13,217 nt of DNA from contig CAJGDV010000025.1 of assembly GCA_904502155.1 (NCBI GenBank), forward strand, positions 1-13,217, in the 5' to 3' direction. Shown here in pieces: positions 1 through 6,498 of the stretch. Positions within the stretch are counted from its first letter, which is position 1. Every line of letters starts with the position of its first letter. The DNA is from an uncultured Bacilli bacterium (GTDB taxonomy: Bacteria; Bacillota_I; Bacilli_A; RF39; UBA660). The translations under genes were made by a program, and so were the position numbers. The notes under the pieces were generated by a model. The model was not told the origin of the DNA. It searched no databases and worked only from the letters and a program-made list of their open reading frames with translations.

Positions 1-347
1 ACTTTTAATATGTCTAATAAATCTTTATTGTATTGTTCTAATGTATCTGGATTATCTAATCTATATAAATACTTATTAATTTCTAAGCTTTCTCCGATAT
101 CTATATCAGCTTTTAAAAGTGTTTCATATCTTAATAAAATATTTAATTTATCGTTATACTTTTTAATTTTATTATTTGGTTTTATTGGGAATTTTTTAGT
201 TATAATATTTTTTACAATGTCTTTATAAAATTCAACTTCTTTTAATAATTTTTCATTTTTTTCTTCGTTATTTTCTTTTGCAAGTGTAGGAATTGCTTTT
301 ATTATTAACTCTACTCTATCTAATATATCGTTATAATTTTCTTTCAT
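1..347 (-). CDS. Unrecognised protein, 3' end outside window
   Basis: I do not recognise this gene. The frame is open from an ATG at 347 to the window edge and gives 115 residues (starting MKENYND) with no stop, so the C-terminus is missing. The visible part is lysine-, glutamate- and asparagine-rich and predicted mostly helical, with no signal peptide or membrane segment. A basic patch with prolines (KKFPIKPNNK) lies near residues 51-60. The start is supported by the ATGA overlap with the stop of the 40-residue gene upstream and by an AAGG purine run about 9 bases before the ATG. That overlap suggests translational coupling and a shared job with the small upstream protein. It is likely cytoplasmic. 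Without the rest of the protein no function can be inferred. Confidence 0.75.
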   Translation of the reverse strand, partial: MKENYNDILDRVELIIKAIPTLAKENNEEKNEKLLKEVEFYKDIVKNIITKKFPIKPNNKIKKYNDKLNILLRYETLLKADIDIGESLEINKYLYRLDNPDTLEQYNKDLLDILK

Positions 348-466
348 TTCTTATCTACCTTCTTTAATGTATTTAAACATATTTCAGCTTGATTAAGTTT
401 TTCTAATAATTTGAGTAGATTTTTTATATGTTCTTTTTCTAAATTTTTTTCTATTTCTTTTTTCAT
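344..466 (-). CDS. Small 40-residue coiled-coil-like protein
   Basis: This 40-codon frame runs from ATG at 466 to TGA at 346-344. It has a strong AGGAGG ribosome site seven bases before the ATG. A promoter with a perfect TATAAT lies just upstream, and the stop overlaps the next start as ATGA. The product (MKKEIEKNLEKE...) is highly charged and has leucine/isoleucine spacing compatible with one amphipathic or coiled-coil helix (roughly residues 5-37), with a single cysteine at residue 30. No family is recognised. It could be a partner subunit or a leader peptide for the coupled downstream gene. I am confident that it is translated because of its start context, but I do not know its function. 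Confidence 0.7.
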   Translation of the reverse strand: MKKEIEKNLEKEHIKNLLKLLEKLNQAEICLNTLKKVDKK

Positions 467-495
467 CTTAAATCCTCCTACCTTATACAATAATA

Positions 496-524
496 ATTAT
501 ACACTTTTTATAAAAATTAGTAAA
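496..524 (-). promoter_or_regulatory. Promoter for the 40-residue gene and its partner
   Basis: The minus strand reads TTTACT (524-519), a 17-base spacer, then a perfect TATAAT (501-496). It sits just after the terminator of the preceding gene and about 30 bases before the ATG at 466, as expected for a housekeeping sigma-A-type promoter. Confidence 0.65.
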
Positions 525-525
525 T

Positions 526-554
526 TAAAAAAAACATCATTTTTTTGATGTTTC
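526..554 (-). terminator. Intrinsic terminator of the tsaC-small protein unit
   Basis: An eight-base-pair stem (547-554 pairing with 532-539) with a seven-base A loop is followed on the minus strand by a run of eight T (534-527). The TGA stop of the small charged protein lies inside the stem. Confidence 0.75.
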
Positions 555-740
555 TTCTTTTTCTTCTTCTTCATCATAATTACGTGAATCAAGTGATGCT
601 TTTTTAAGTTTATCAACTCTTTGCACATTGTAATTTCTAAGTATACGCTCTAATTCATTTCTTTTCATTTCAAATTGATTTTTAGCAAGCGCTTTATTGT
701 TTTTAATAATTTCTTCTTTTTGTCTTTCTGTTAGTGTCAT
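537..740 (-). CDS. Small highly charged protein, unrecognised
   Basis: A 67-residue protein that I cannot assign. It has a helical, lysine/glutamate-rich body and an acidic tail (DEEEEKEE near residues 56-63); there are no cysteines, tryptophans, signal peptide or membrane segment. Two in-frame ATGs exist. The first (746) lies only two bases after the AAGGAG ribosome site, while the second (740) is eight bases away, so I place the start at 740 (MTLTERQKEE). It follows tsaC closely: an extended -10 promoter in between could transcribe it alone, and there is no terminator after tsaC, so read-through is also likely. Its own stop sits inside a terminator. The charge pattern would suit a small cytoplasmic binding protein, but that is only a guess. 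Confidence 0.7.
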   Translation of the reverse strand: MTLTERQKEEIIKNNKALAKNQFEMKRNELERILRNYNVQRVDKLKKASLDSRNYDEEEEKEETSKK

Positions 741-762
741 AGTCATTTCTCCTTACTTTAAT

Positions 763-771
763 ATTATATCA
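763..771 (-). promoter_or_regulatory. Extended -10 promoter for the small charged protein
   Basis: The minus strand has TGA directly before TATAAT (771-763), a TGn extended -10 element. No good -35 is present at 16-18 bases. The start site would fall about 10 bases before the ribosome binding site of the small gene. Confidence 0.5.
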
Positions 772-778
772 TATTTTT

Positions 779-1801
779 TTATTCTCCAATATAATTATAT
801 GATGCTGATCTAATTAATCTATTCATAATAGCAATTCCTAGACCAACTTTTTTTACCCCCATTATAATTATTAAATCCGGATTATATTTATCAACTTCTC
901 GTAATAATTTAAATATATTATGAGAAATTTCTTCATAGTTATTTATTGAACCATGTTTTAAATATTTATAACAGTTAATTTTATCTTCAAGTTCATTATA
1001 TCCGATTACAACTGTTTTATCTTTGATATTTTTATTTACTTCTTCTGCTAATTTATTGATATCATCAAAATATATTAATAAACATTCATTTACTGGTGCA
1101 TAATGTTTATATTTCATACCTGGACTTTCTACAACTCCTGTAGCCTTTCTAAAAATATTATCATCAATTTTACATACACCTACAGCATTTATAATATCTT
1201 CTGGTGTAATTTTACCAGGTCTTAAAATTGTTGGAATATTATCAATAACTTTTACTACTGTTGATTCAAGTCCAACTTTTGATTCGCCACCATCAATAAT
1301 ATATTCTACTTTACCTTCAAATTCTTTTTTAATGTCTTCAATTCTTGTACCACTTGGTTTACCTGATAAATTAGCACTTGGAGCTGCTATAGGAACTCCT
1401 GCTGCTTCTATTAGATCGTGTGCGATTTTATTATCTGGCATTCTTATTCCTACTGTATCTAAATTAGCACTTACAATACTTGGAATAACATCTTTTTTCT
1501 TTAATATTAGTGTAAATGGTCCTGGCATAAAGGTGTCAATTAATCTTTGTTCTACTGGATTTATATTTGTTACTAAACTATCGATTTGATTAATGTTTGA
1601 TATATGAACAATTAGTGGATTATCACTTGCTCTTCCTTTTGCAACAAAAATATTTTCACATGCTTTACTATCAAGTGCATTGGCTCCTATTCCATAGACT
1701 GTTTCTGTTGGGAATATAACTAATTTTCCTTCTTTTAAGGCTTTTCCAGCGTTGTTTATCTCTTCAGTAATACCTTCTTTAAAATCTATAATTTTTGTCA
1801 A
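779..1801 (-). CDS. tsaC: L-threonylcarbamoyladenylate synthase, Sua5-type
   Basis: TsaC/Sua5 (YwlC in Bacillus) makes threonylcarbamoyl-AMP from threonine, bicarbonate and ATP, the first step of the essential t6A37 modification of tRNAs reading ANN codons; it is cytoplasmic. The YrdC domain occupies about residues 14-200 and shows FPTETVYGIGANA (30-42), KGRASDNPLIVH (56-67), APSANLSGKPSG (140-151) and GLESTVV (177-183). The interdomain motif SPGMKYKHYAP (226-236) and a C-terminal Sua5 domain make it the long, two-domain form; 340 residues is the normal length. I start at TTG 1801. The AAGGTGAT ribosome site (1813-1806) is correctly spaced for that codon and overlaps the alternative in-frame GTG at 1810. 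It has its own promoter and may be read through into the small charged gene. Confidence 0.95.
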   Translation of the reverse strand: MTKIIDFKEGITEEINNAGKALKEGKLVIFPTETVYGIGANALDSKACENIFVAKGRASDNPLIVHISNINQIDSLVTNINPVEQRLIDTFMPGPFTLILKKKDVIPSIVSANLDTVGIRMPDNKIAHDLIEAAGVPIAAPSANLSGKPSGTRIEDIKKEFEGKVEYIIDGGESKVGLESTVVKVIDNIPTILRPGKITPEDIINAVGVCKIDDNIFRKATGVVESPGMKYKHYAPVNECLLIYFDDINKLAEEVNKNIKDKTVVIGYNELEDKINCYKYLKHGSINNYEEISHNIFKLLREVDKYNPDLIIIMGVKKVGLGIAIMNRLIRSASYNYIGE

Positions 1802-1824
1802 TTTAATCACCTTCTTTGCGTTAT

Positions 1825-1853
1825 AGTATACCTTAAATTATCTATTTTTGCAA
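1825..1853 (-). promoter_or_regulatory. tsaC promoter
   Basis: The minus strand reads TTGCAA (1853-1848), a 17-base spacer and TATACT (1830-1825). The site lies directly behind the T-run of the preceding terminator and gives a leader of roughly 15-20 bases before the TTG start. Confidence 0.7.
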
Positions 1854-1858
1854 ATAAT

Positions 1859-1883
1859 AAAAAAGAATTGAAAATTCAATTCT
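1859..1883 (-). terminator. Terminator of the nagB-DUF1846-hdeD-like unit
   Basis: A perfect nine-base inverted repeat (1875-1883 with 1864-1872; a two-base centre, so realistically seven pairs and a larger loop) is followed by six T on the minus strand. The TAG stop of the membrane protein gene overlaps the stem. Confidence 0.75.
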
Positions 1884-2439
1884 ATTTTACTATTTCAGCT
1901 TCGATTACTTTGTCATCATTTTTCTTTTTAGGATTTTTCATATTTCTTTCATAAATAGCTTTAGAAGTGATAACTTCACAAATACCATCAATTATTAAGA
2001 AAACACCTAAAATTCTAATTACAATTTCAATAGCATCAAATGGGTTAAAGAATAAAAATAATCCGAATAAGAACATTAAAATACTTGTAATTGTAATATG
2101 AGACCATCTTTCATATCCACTTTTTTTAAGATCTAATGATTGAACAATTTTTGTTATTGAATCAATTAGAATAACTACACCAGCTACAAAAGGAATAAAT
2201 GATATAAATGATTCTGGATTTAAAATAATATATGATCCTAGTAATAATGCTAAAACACCAAGTACTAGTTTAAATTTAGAATATTTATCTTGCACGAAAG
2301 AAAATATTTGATTTGCAGCAAATAATAATATTATTCCTCCTAATAAATAACAAACAAAATTACTTATTGTTTGAGGACTTATTATCATAAAAAAGCCTAT
2401 TGCCATATAAATATATGGTGTAATATTAATTGTTTTCAT
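1882..2439 (-). CDS. HdeD-like (DUF308) membrane protein
   Basis: A 185-residue integral membrane protein. Six hydrophobic segments are visible at about residues 7-22, 25-48, 57-73, 80-100, 112-132 and 137-158. They form three repeats of a two-helix unit in which a loop with a conserved proline (SPQT, NPES, NPFD) follows the first helix and a glycine-rich second helix follows the loop. That threefold pattern is typical of the HdeD/DUF308 family. The C-terminal 25 residues are charged and probably cytoplasmic. HdeD is linked to acid resistance in enterobacteria, but in Bacillota the role of such proteins is not established, so I claim the family only. The ATG at 2439 has an AGGAGG site six bases upstream that abuts the TAG stop of the DUF1846 gene, so the two are translated from one message. 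Confidence 0.8.
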   Translation of the reverse strand: MKTINITPYIYMAIGFFMIISPQTISNFVCYLLGGIILLFAANQIFSFVQDKYSKFKLVLGVLALLLGSYIILNPESFISFIPFVAGVVILIDSITKIVQSLDLKKSGYERWSHITITSILMFLFGLFLFFNPFDAIEIVIRILGVFLIIDGICEVITSKAIYERNMKNPKKKNDDKVIEAEIVK

Positions 2440-2448
2440 TTTTACCTC

Positions 2449-3909
2449 CTATATTTTTTTAAACATTGCTTCGCATGTTATATTAATTTTTAAATTTTTT
2501 AATATTTTTAATTCTTCATTTGATAGAATATATGACGCATGTGCATCGCAGTTTTCAAGTTTTCTCATATTATCTAAAGCTGTAACAATAATTGGATTAG
2601 TGACTTTGCAAATTGAAAGTGCTATTAATACTTCGTCTAATTGAAGAATTGTATTATTTCCAAGTTGTTTTTTTAAATCTAAAATTGGTTCTAATACTGA
2701 TGGTGATAATAAATATACATCATCTGGAATATTTGTTAGTTCCTTAATAGCATTAATAAATAAAGTACTAGCACAACTTAATATGTCTGTTTCTTTTCCT
2801 GTTATAACTTTACCATTTGGTAGTTCAAGAGCTATAACATCTTTGTTTTCTTTTTTTTGTTTTTCTAGACAAGCATTATAAACTTTTCTATCATTAGCAT
2901 TTATTTTTAGTTCGTTCATTAAAACTTTAATACTTTTTGGAACACCACAATCATATTTTCCCATTTTAACATCTACTAAAGAATTAAAATATCGTCTAAT
3001 GATTTCTTTTTTACTTGCATCTTTAACAATATTTTCATCTGAAATACAATGTCCAACCATATTTACACCCATATCAGTTGGAGATTTATAAACATCGTTT
3101 TTCATGATTTTTTCTAAAATATTTTTCAAAATAGGAAATGTTTGTAAATCACGATTGTAATTTACTGCTTTTTCATTATAAGCTTCTAAATGAAATGAAT
3201 CTATCATATTAATATCATGTAAATCAGCTGTAGCAGCTTCATATGCCATATTAACAGGATGTTTCAAAGCTAGGTTCCATACTGGGAATGTCTCATATTT
3301 AGCATATCCAGCTTTAACATTATTTTTATGTTCATGATAAAGTTGTGAAAGACATGTTGCAAGTTTTCCACTTGATGGTCCTGGTGCTGTAACAACAACA
3401 AGTTTTCTTGTTGTTTTAATAAATTCATTTTTGCCATATCCTTTTTCTGATACAATTGTTTCAATATCTGCAGGATATCCTAGTGTTGGATAATGAATAT
3501 ATGTTTTAATATTCATATCTTCAATTTTGCTTCTGAATTTATCAATTCCATCTTGACCTTTATATAATGTTATAACAACACTACTAACATATATATTAAG
3601 ATCTCTTAAAATATTAATTAATCTTATTAATTCCATGTCATAAGTAATTCCATAGTCGGCTCTTACTTTCTTTTTTTCAATATCACTAGCATTGATGCAG
3701 AAAATTATTTCAGCATCATCTTTTAATTCTTGTAATATTTTAATTTTAGAATTAGGATCAAATCCTGGTAATACTCTACTTGCATGAAAATCATCAAATA
3801 ATTTACCACCAAATTCTAAATATAATTTACTGTCAAACAAAGCAATTCTTTTTTTAATTTCTTCACTTTGTATTTTTAAATATTTTTCATTGTCAAACCC
3901 TTTTTTCAT
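2449..3909 (-). CDS. DUF1846 / UPF0371 family protein
   Basis: A 486-residue cytoplasmic protein matching the UPF0371/DUF1846 family (usual length about 490-505) over its whole length. Recognisable blocks are the N-terminal KKGFDNEKYLKIQSEEI, the LEFGGKLFDDFHASRVLPGF stretch (31-50), the phosphate-loop-like GPSSGK (177-182) and the PTDMGVNMVG block (277-286). Family members have been solved structurally, but I know of no firmly assigned reaction. The GPSSGK loop suggests a nucleotide or phosphate ligand, which is inference. The ATG at 3909 has an AGGAGG site seven bases upstream. It sits 27 bases after nagB, separated by an AT-only hairpin, and is followed nine bases later by the HdeD-like gene. 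The link with nagB hints at sugar-phosphate or stress metabolism, but weakly. Confidence 0.9.
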   Translation of the reverse strand: MKKGFDNEKYLKIQSEEIKKRIALFDSKLYLEFGGKLFDDFHASRVLPGFDPNSKIKILQELKDDAEIIFCINASDIEKKKVRADYGITYDMELIRLINILRDLNIYVSSVVITLYKGQDGIDKFRSKIEDMNIKTYIHYPTLGYPADIETIVSEKGYGKNEFIKTTRKLVVVTAPGPSSGKLATCLSQLYHEHKNNVKAGYAKYETFPVWNLALKHPVNMAYEAATADLHDINMIDSFHLEAYNEKAVNYNRDLQTFPILKNILEKIMKNDVYKSPTDMGVNMVGHCISDENIVKDASKKEIIRRYFNSLVDVKMGKYDCGVPKSIKVLMNELKINANDRKVYNACLEKQKKENKDVIALELPNGKVITGKETDILSCASTLFINAIKELTNIPDDVYLLSPSVLEPILDLKKQLGNNTILQLDEVLIALSICKVTNPIIVTALDNMRKLENCDAHASYILSNEELKILKNLKINITCEAMFKKI

Positions 3910-3927
3910 CGTACTTCCTCCTACATT

Positions 3928-3951
3928 AAAAAAACTTTAAAAAGTTTTTTT
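3928..3951 (-). terminator. AT-only hairpin between nagB and DUF1846 gene
   Basis: An 11-base inverted repeat with a two-base centre (3941-3951 with 3928-3938) contains the nagB stop codon and ends in seven T on the minus strand. All but one pair is A-T, so it is likely a weak or partial terminator that lowers expression of the downstream genes; no promoter is evident between them. Confidence 0.45.
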
Positions 3952-4662
3952 TAACTCACTTAAAGCTTCTTTATCAGCAACAATTGTAACATTGTTATGT
4001 AACTGAAGAATACTAGCTTGAACATTTGGAGTAATAGGACCACATAATGCATCTTTTAAAATGCTGGCTTTTTTTGCTCCATTAACTATTAAAACAATGT
4101 GCCCAGCATCCATAATGCTTTTTATACCCATTGTAATTGCTTCCCTTGGAATTTCTTCATAATTTTCAAAGAATCTAGAATTAGCATCTATTGTTGATTG
4201 ACTTAAAGTAACAACATGTGTTCCTTTAACAAATTCTGTATTTGGTTCATTAAATCCAATATGGCCATTTAAACCTAAACCTAGTAATTGTAAATCAATA
4301 CCACCTAAATCTTCTATACACTTATCATATCTAAGGCATTCTTCGAATCCTTCCTCTGCTAGACCGTTAGGGATATTTATATTTTCATCTTTTATATTAA
4401 CGTGATTAAATAAATTATCACGCATGAAATAAATATAACTTTGTTTATTATCAGGGGCTAAACCTCTATATTCATCTAAATTAATTGTTCTAACCTTACT
4501 AAAATCAAGATTTCTTTTTATTAGTTCTTTATAAGTTCCAACTGGTGATGATCCAGTTGCAAGTCCTAAAACAGAATCTTCTTTCATTTTAATTTGTTTT
4601 TCAATTAAATCAGCAGTTACTGTACTTAATTCATCATAATTTTTTACTTCTATAATTTCCAT
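3937..4662 (-). CDS. nagB: Glucosamine-6-phosphate deaminase
   Basis: NagB converts glucosamine 6-phosphate to fructose 6-phosphate and ammonia, feeding amino sugars from chitin, mucin or cell-wall turnover into glycolysis. The 241-residue length matches the short Bacillus type rather than the longer, allosteric enterobacterial enzyme. Visible motifs are the phosphate-binding GLATGSSPVGTY (33-44), the catalytic NLDEY (61-65) and GLGLNGHIGFNEP (128-140), with the ring-opening histidine at 134. Asn132 stands where E. coli has Asp141; Asn is usual in Bacillus enzymes. I start at ATG 4662, seven bases after GGAGG; an in-frame TTG at 4668 lies only one base behind that site and is discounted. An extended -10 promoter precedes it. 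No CRE or NagR/DasR site was recognised. Confidence 0.96.
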   Translation of the reverse strand: MEIIEVKNYDELSTVTADLIEKQIKMKEDSVLGLATGSSPVGTYKELIKRNLDFSKVRTINLDEYRGLAPDNKQSYIYFMRDNLFNHVNIKDENINIPNGLAEEGFEECLRYDKCIEDLGGIDLQLLGLGLNGHIGFNEPNTEFVKGTHVVTLSQSTIDANSRFFENYEEIPREAITMGIKSIMDAGHIVLIVNGAKKASILKDALCGPITPNVQASILQLHNNVTIVADKEALSELKKTF

Positions 4663-4686
4663 AATCAATCCTCCACCTACAAATTA

Positions 4687-4715
4687 ATTATATCAAATAT
4701 ATTAAGTAATTTAAA
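4687..4715 (-). promoter_or_regulatory. nagB promoter with extended -10
   Basis: The minus strand has TTTAAA (4715-4710), a 17-base spacer ending in TGA, and TATAAT (4692-4687). The TGn plus perfect -10 compensates for a weak -35. The leader before the ATG is short, about 18 bases. Confidence 0.7.
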
Positions 4716-4730
4716 GTACCCTTATTTGAA

Positions 4731-4758
4731 TAAAAAAAAGAAAATTATTAAATTTTCT
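4731..4758 (-). terminator. Terminator of the two-gene membrane protein unit
   Basis: An eight-base stem (4751-4758 with 4739-4746) and a four-base loop are followed by eight T on the minus strand. The TAA stop of the 197-residue gene lies in the loop. Confidence 0.75.
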
Positions 4759-5341
4759 TTTTCATATCCATTAATTCATTTTCTATTTCATTTTTTAATT
4801 CTTTATATTCTTCATAAACTTTATCAATATTTTTTGAACTTGCGGCTTTTAATCTTATTAAATCTTCAATTAAGTAAATAGCGCTTTGTGCTTTTTGTTT
4901 AACTATTTTATTAGCATCAGGCATTAATTTTTCTACCTCTAGAATTTCTACTTGAATTAAATCATGATATCCCCTATTACTATAATAAGTATCTACACAT
5001 AAAATAGCATTATCTATAGAAAATTTCTTGTTTAAATCAACACAATAATCATTACTCAAATTTTCTGCTGTAAAATCTAATATACTTACAATATATTCTA
5101 CATTAATTTTTTTGGCTAAAGCTTTTTTCCAAACAATATGTTTAGTTTCAAACATATCAAATGAATGGGTAGCTATAAAATTAAGTTTATAATAAATAGC
5201 CTTATTAGCATCTTTATTGTACTCATAATCTTTATAAGATGAATAAGAATTAGTATACATAAAATATGAGAGGCCTAACAATATAGCTGATATAACAATT
5301 AATAATGGAAACAAAATATTTATTTTCTTTTTATTTTCCAT
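4748..5341 (-). CDS. Unrecognised single-pass membrane-anchored protein (197 aa)
   Basis: I do not recognise this protein. A short basic N-terminus (MENKKK) is followed by one hydrophobic segment at about residues 8-29, then a long, charged, mostly helical domain. This fits an N-anchored protein with its bulk outside the membrane. Two cysteines lie about 18 residues apart (DYCVDL and AILCVD), and the last 30 residues could form a coiled coil. There is no lipobox. The ATG at 5341 follows the upstream stop by one base and uses a GGTGGAGGG site inside the end of the upstream gene, so the pair is coupled. Both proteins carry a VW.K motif at nearly the same distance from the anchor (residues 70-73 here) and a late Y-x-E-L-K motif, suggesting that they are distant paralogues. 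Confidence 0.75.
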   Translation of the reverse strand: MENKKKINILFPLLIVISAILLGLSYFMYTNSYSSYKDYEYNKDANKAIYYKLNFIATHSFDMFETKHIVWKKALAKKINVEYIVSILDFTAENLSNDYCVDLNKKFSIDNAILCVDTYYSNRGYHDLIQVEILEVEKLMPDANKIVKQKAQSAIYLIEDLIRLKAASSKNIDKVYEEYKELKNEIENELMDMKKKI

Positions 5342-5342
5342 A

Positions 5343-5789
5343 TTATCCCTCCACCAATTTTAGTAAATCTTTACTATGTTTATCAGCATTTTTTTTAAGC
5401 TCGTCATATCCTTCATTAAATTCATTTAAATCTAATCCAACTAATAATTTAAGATTATATAAATTATTTAAATCATCTAAAAATAGTGATGCTTTTAAAT
5501 TTAATAAGTCTTCTTCTCTATTTTTAAGTTTACCACCAATTTCATTTAAATTATGTTCAATATATTTCCATTTATCATATCTTTTTTTTGTGTCATTTGA
5601 TTTACCCCATACTAATTTTTCTTCGTCAAGTAAATCATAGATAATTTCTTTGGTTCCATTCATTAAAATATATAAATCTTTGTCCTCAACGTTTTCTTTA
5701 TAATCTAAAGAATTAATTTTATAATTGACAAAAATAAAACTTCCTATGGAAAAAATAAATAATAAAATAATTAATAATTTATGCTTCAT
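5343..5789 (-). CDS. Unrecognised single-pass membrane-anchored protein (148 aa)
   Basis: I do not recognise this protein. It begins with a short positive stretch and a hydrophobic segment (about residues 4-21) that could be a membrane anchor or an uncleaved signal. A lysine/glutamate-rich helical domain follows, probably outside the membrane. It has a KLVWGK motif at residues 58-63 and YDELK near residue 128, each with a counterpart in the 197-residue neighbour. It has no cysteines. The ATG at 5789 has an AGAGGAG site about six bases upstream. It is the first gene after the sigma factor terminator and has a promoter of its own, occupying the place where Bacillus has sigG. A sporulation or envelope role is possible from position only. 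Confidence 0.75.
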   Translation of the reverse strand: MKHKLLIILLFIFSIGSFIFVNYKINSLDYKENVEDKDLYILMNGTKEIIYDLLDEEKLVWGKSNDTKKRYDKWKYIEHNLNEIGGKLKNREEDLLNLKASLFLDDLNNLYNLKLLVGLDLNEFNEGYDELKKNADKHSKDLLKLVEG

Positions 5790-5815
5790 ATTTAACTCCT
5801 CTTATTCTTATAAAT

Positions 5816-5844
5816 ATTATATCAAAAATAAGAGTTTTTTTAAA
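5816..5844 (-). promoter_or_regulatory. Promoter of the two-gene membrane protein unit
   Basis: The minus strand has TTTAAA (5844-5839), a 17-base spacer ending in TGA, and TATAAT (5821-5816), the same arrangement as the nagB promoter. Its -35 and spacer lie inside the hairpin that ends the sigma factor gene. Confidence 0.65.
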
Positions 5845-5854
5845 CTCTTATTTT
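5824..5854 (-). terminator. Terminator of the spoIIGA-sigE unit
   Basis: A 13-base perfect stem (5842-5854 with 5825-5837) has a four-base loop; the TAA stop of the sigma factor gene lies in the stem. Five T (5828-5824 on the minus strand) end the stem, so the T tract partly belongs to the hairpin. Confidence 0.75.
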
Positions 5855-6498
5855 GATAAACTTTTTAATCGTTTTATTACTTTTTTTTCTATTCTAGAAA
5901 TATATGATTGACTAATACCTAATTTTAAAGCTATTTCTTTTTGTGTTAAATCTTCATTATTATAAAGACCGTATCTTAAAATCATTATTTGTCGATCTCT
6001 TTCTTTTAAATAATTGATTTCTTGATATAAAAGTTTTTCTAATTCTTTATCTTCTATTTTTTTTGTTACAACATCTTTTTCTGTACCTAAAATATCTTCT
6101 AAATGAAGTTCATTTCCTTCAGCATCATAACTTAGACTATCTTCAAAACTAACTTCACTTTTTCGTTTTTTATTTTTTCTTAAAAACATTAAAATTTCAT
6201 TATCAATACATCTTGATGCATATGTTGCTAATTTAATGTTTTTATCGAGTTTATAAGTGTTTACTCCTTTAATTAGACCAATTGTACCTATACTTACTAA
6301 ATCCTCTAAATCAAGCCCTGTATTATCGTATTTTTTAGATAAATATACAACTAATCTTAAATTATGTTCAATTAATTTATCTTTAGCTTTAACATCACCA
6401 TTCATACTTTTAGTTACATAATAAATTTCTTCTTCCTTAGATAAAGGTTCAGGAAGTTTATCTAAACTACCAACAAAAAAAATATTATTATTTGTCAT
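5848..6498 (-). CDS. sigE: Sporulation sigma factor, sigma-E type, without pro-sequence
   Basis: A sigma-70 family factor of 216 residues. Sigma-E directs early mother-cell transcription in endospore formation. Region 2 shows IEHNLRLVVYLSKKYDNTG (43-61) and DLVSIGTIGLIKGVNTY (66-82), and the -10 recognition part YASRCIDNEILMFLRK (93-108). SEVSFEDSL (114-122) is typical of SigE rather than SigK, and TQKEIALKLGISQSYISRIEKK (185-206) is the region 4.2 helix-turn-helix. spoIIGA directly upstream supports SigE. I start at ATG 6498, which overlaps the spoIIGA stop as TAATG, with GGGAGGA four to five bases before it. An earlier ATG at 6510 has no ribosome site and adds only four residues. An in-frame TAA at 6516-6514 rules out anything longer. 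The roughly 27-residue pro-sequence of Bacillus pro-sigma-E is therefore absent: only MTNNNI precedes FFVG, the counterpart of Bacillus YYIGG. Confidence 0.93.
   Translation of the reverse strand: MTNNNIFFVGSLDKLPEPLSKEEEIYYVTKSMNGDVKAKDKLIEHNLRLVVYLSKKYDNTGLDLEDLVSIGTIGLIKGVNTYKLDKNIKLATYASRCIDNEILMFLRKNKKRKSEVSFEDSLSYDAEGNELHLEDILGTEKDVVTKKIEDKELEKLLYQEINYLKERDRQIMILRYGLYNNEDLTQKEIALKLGISQSYISRIEKKVIKRLKSLSK

Noticed and set aside
10..228. Plus-strand open frame at the window start
   Set aside because: The opposite strand carries an open frame running off the edge, with a coupled start and a promoter, which is the better explanation.
1332..1589. Plus-strand open frame antisense to tsaC
   Set aside because: It lies wholly within the conserved YrdC domain of tsaC and resembles no protein family.
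3270..3464. Second minus-strand frame inside the DUF1846 gene
   Set aside because: It is an out-of-frame shadow covering the conserved GPSSGK region and has no ribosome site.
5305..5640. Plus-strand open frame across the two membrane protein genes
   Set aside because: Low-complexity translation rich in Ser, Phe and Leu typical of the reverse of Lys/Glu-rich genes; the minus-strand genes have good ribosome sites and coupling.
5848..6498. Reading the sigma factor as SigK, SigF or SigG
   Set aside because: The EVSFEDSL block, the FFVGSLDKLP N-terminus and direct overlap with spoIIGA all fit SigE.
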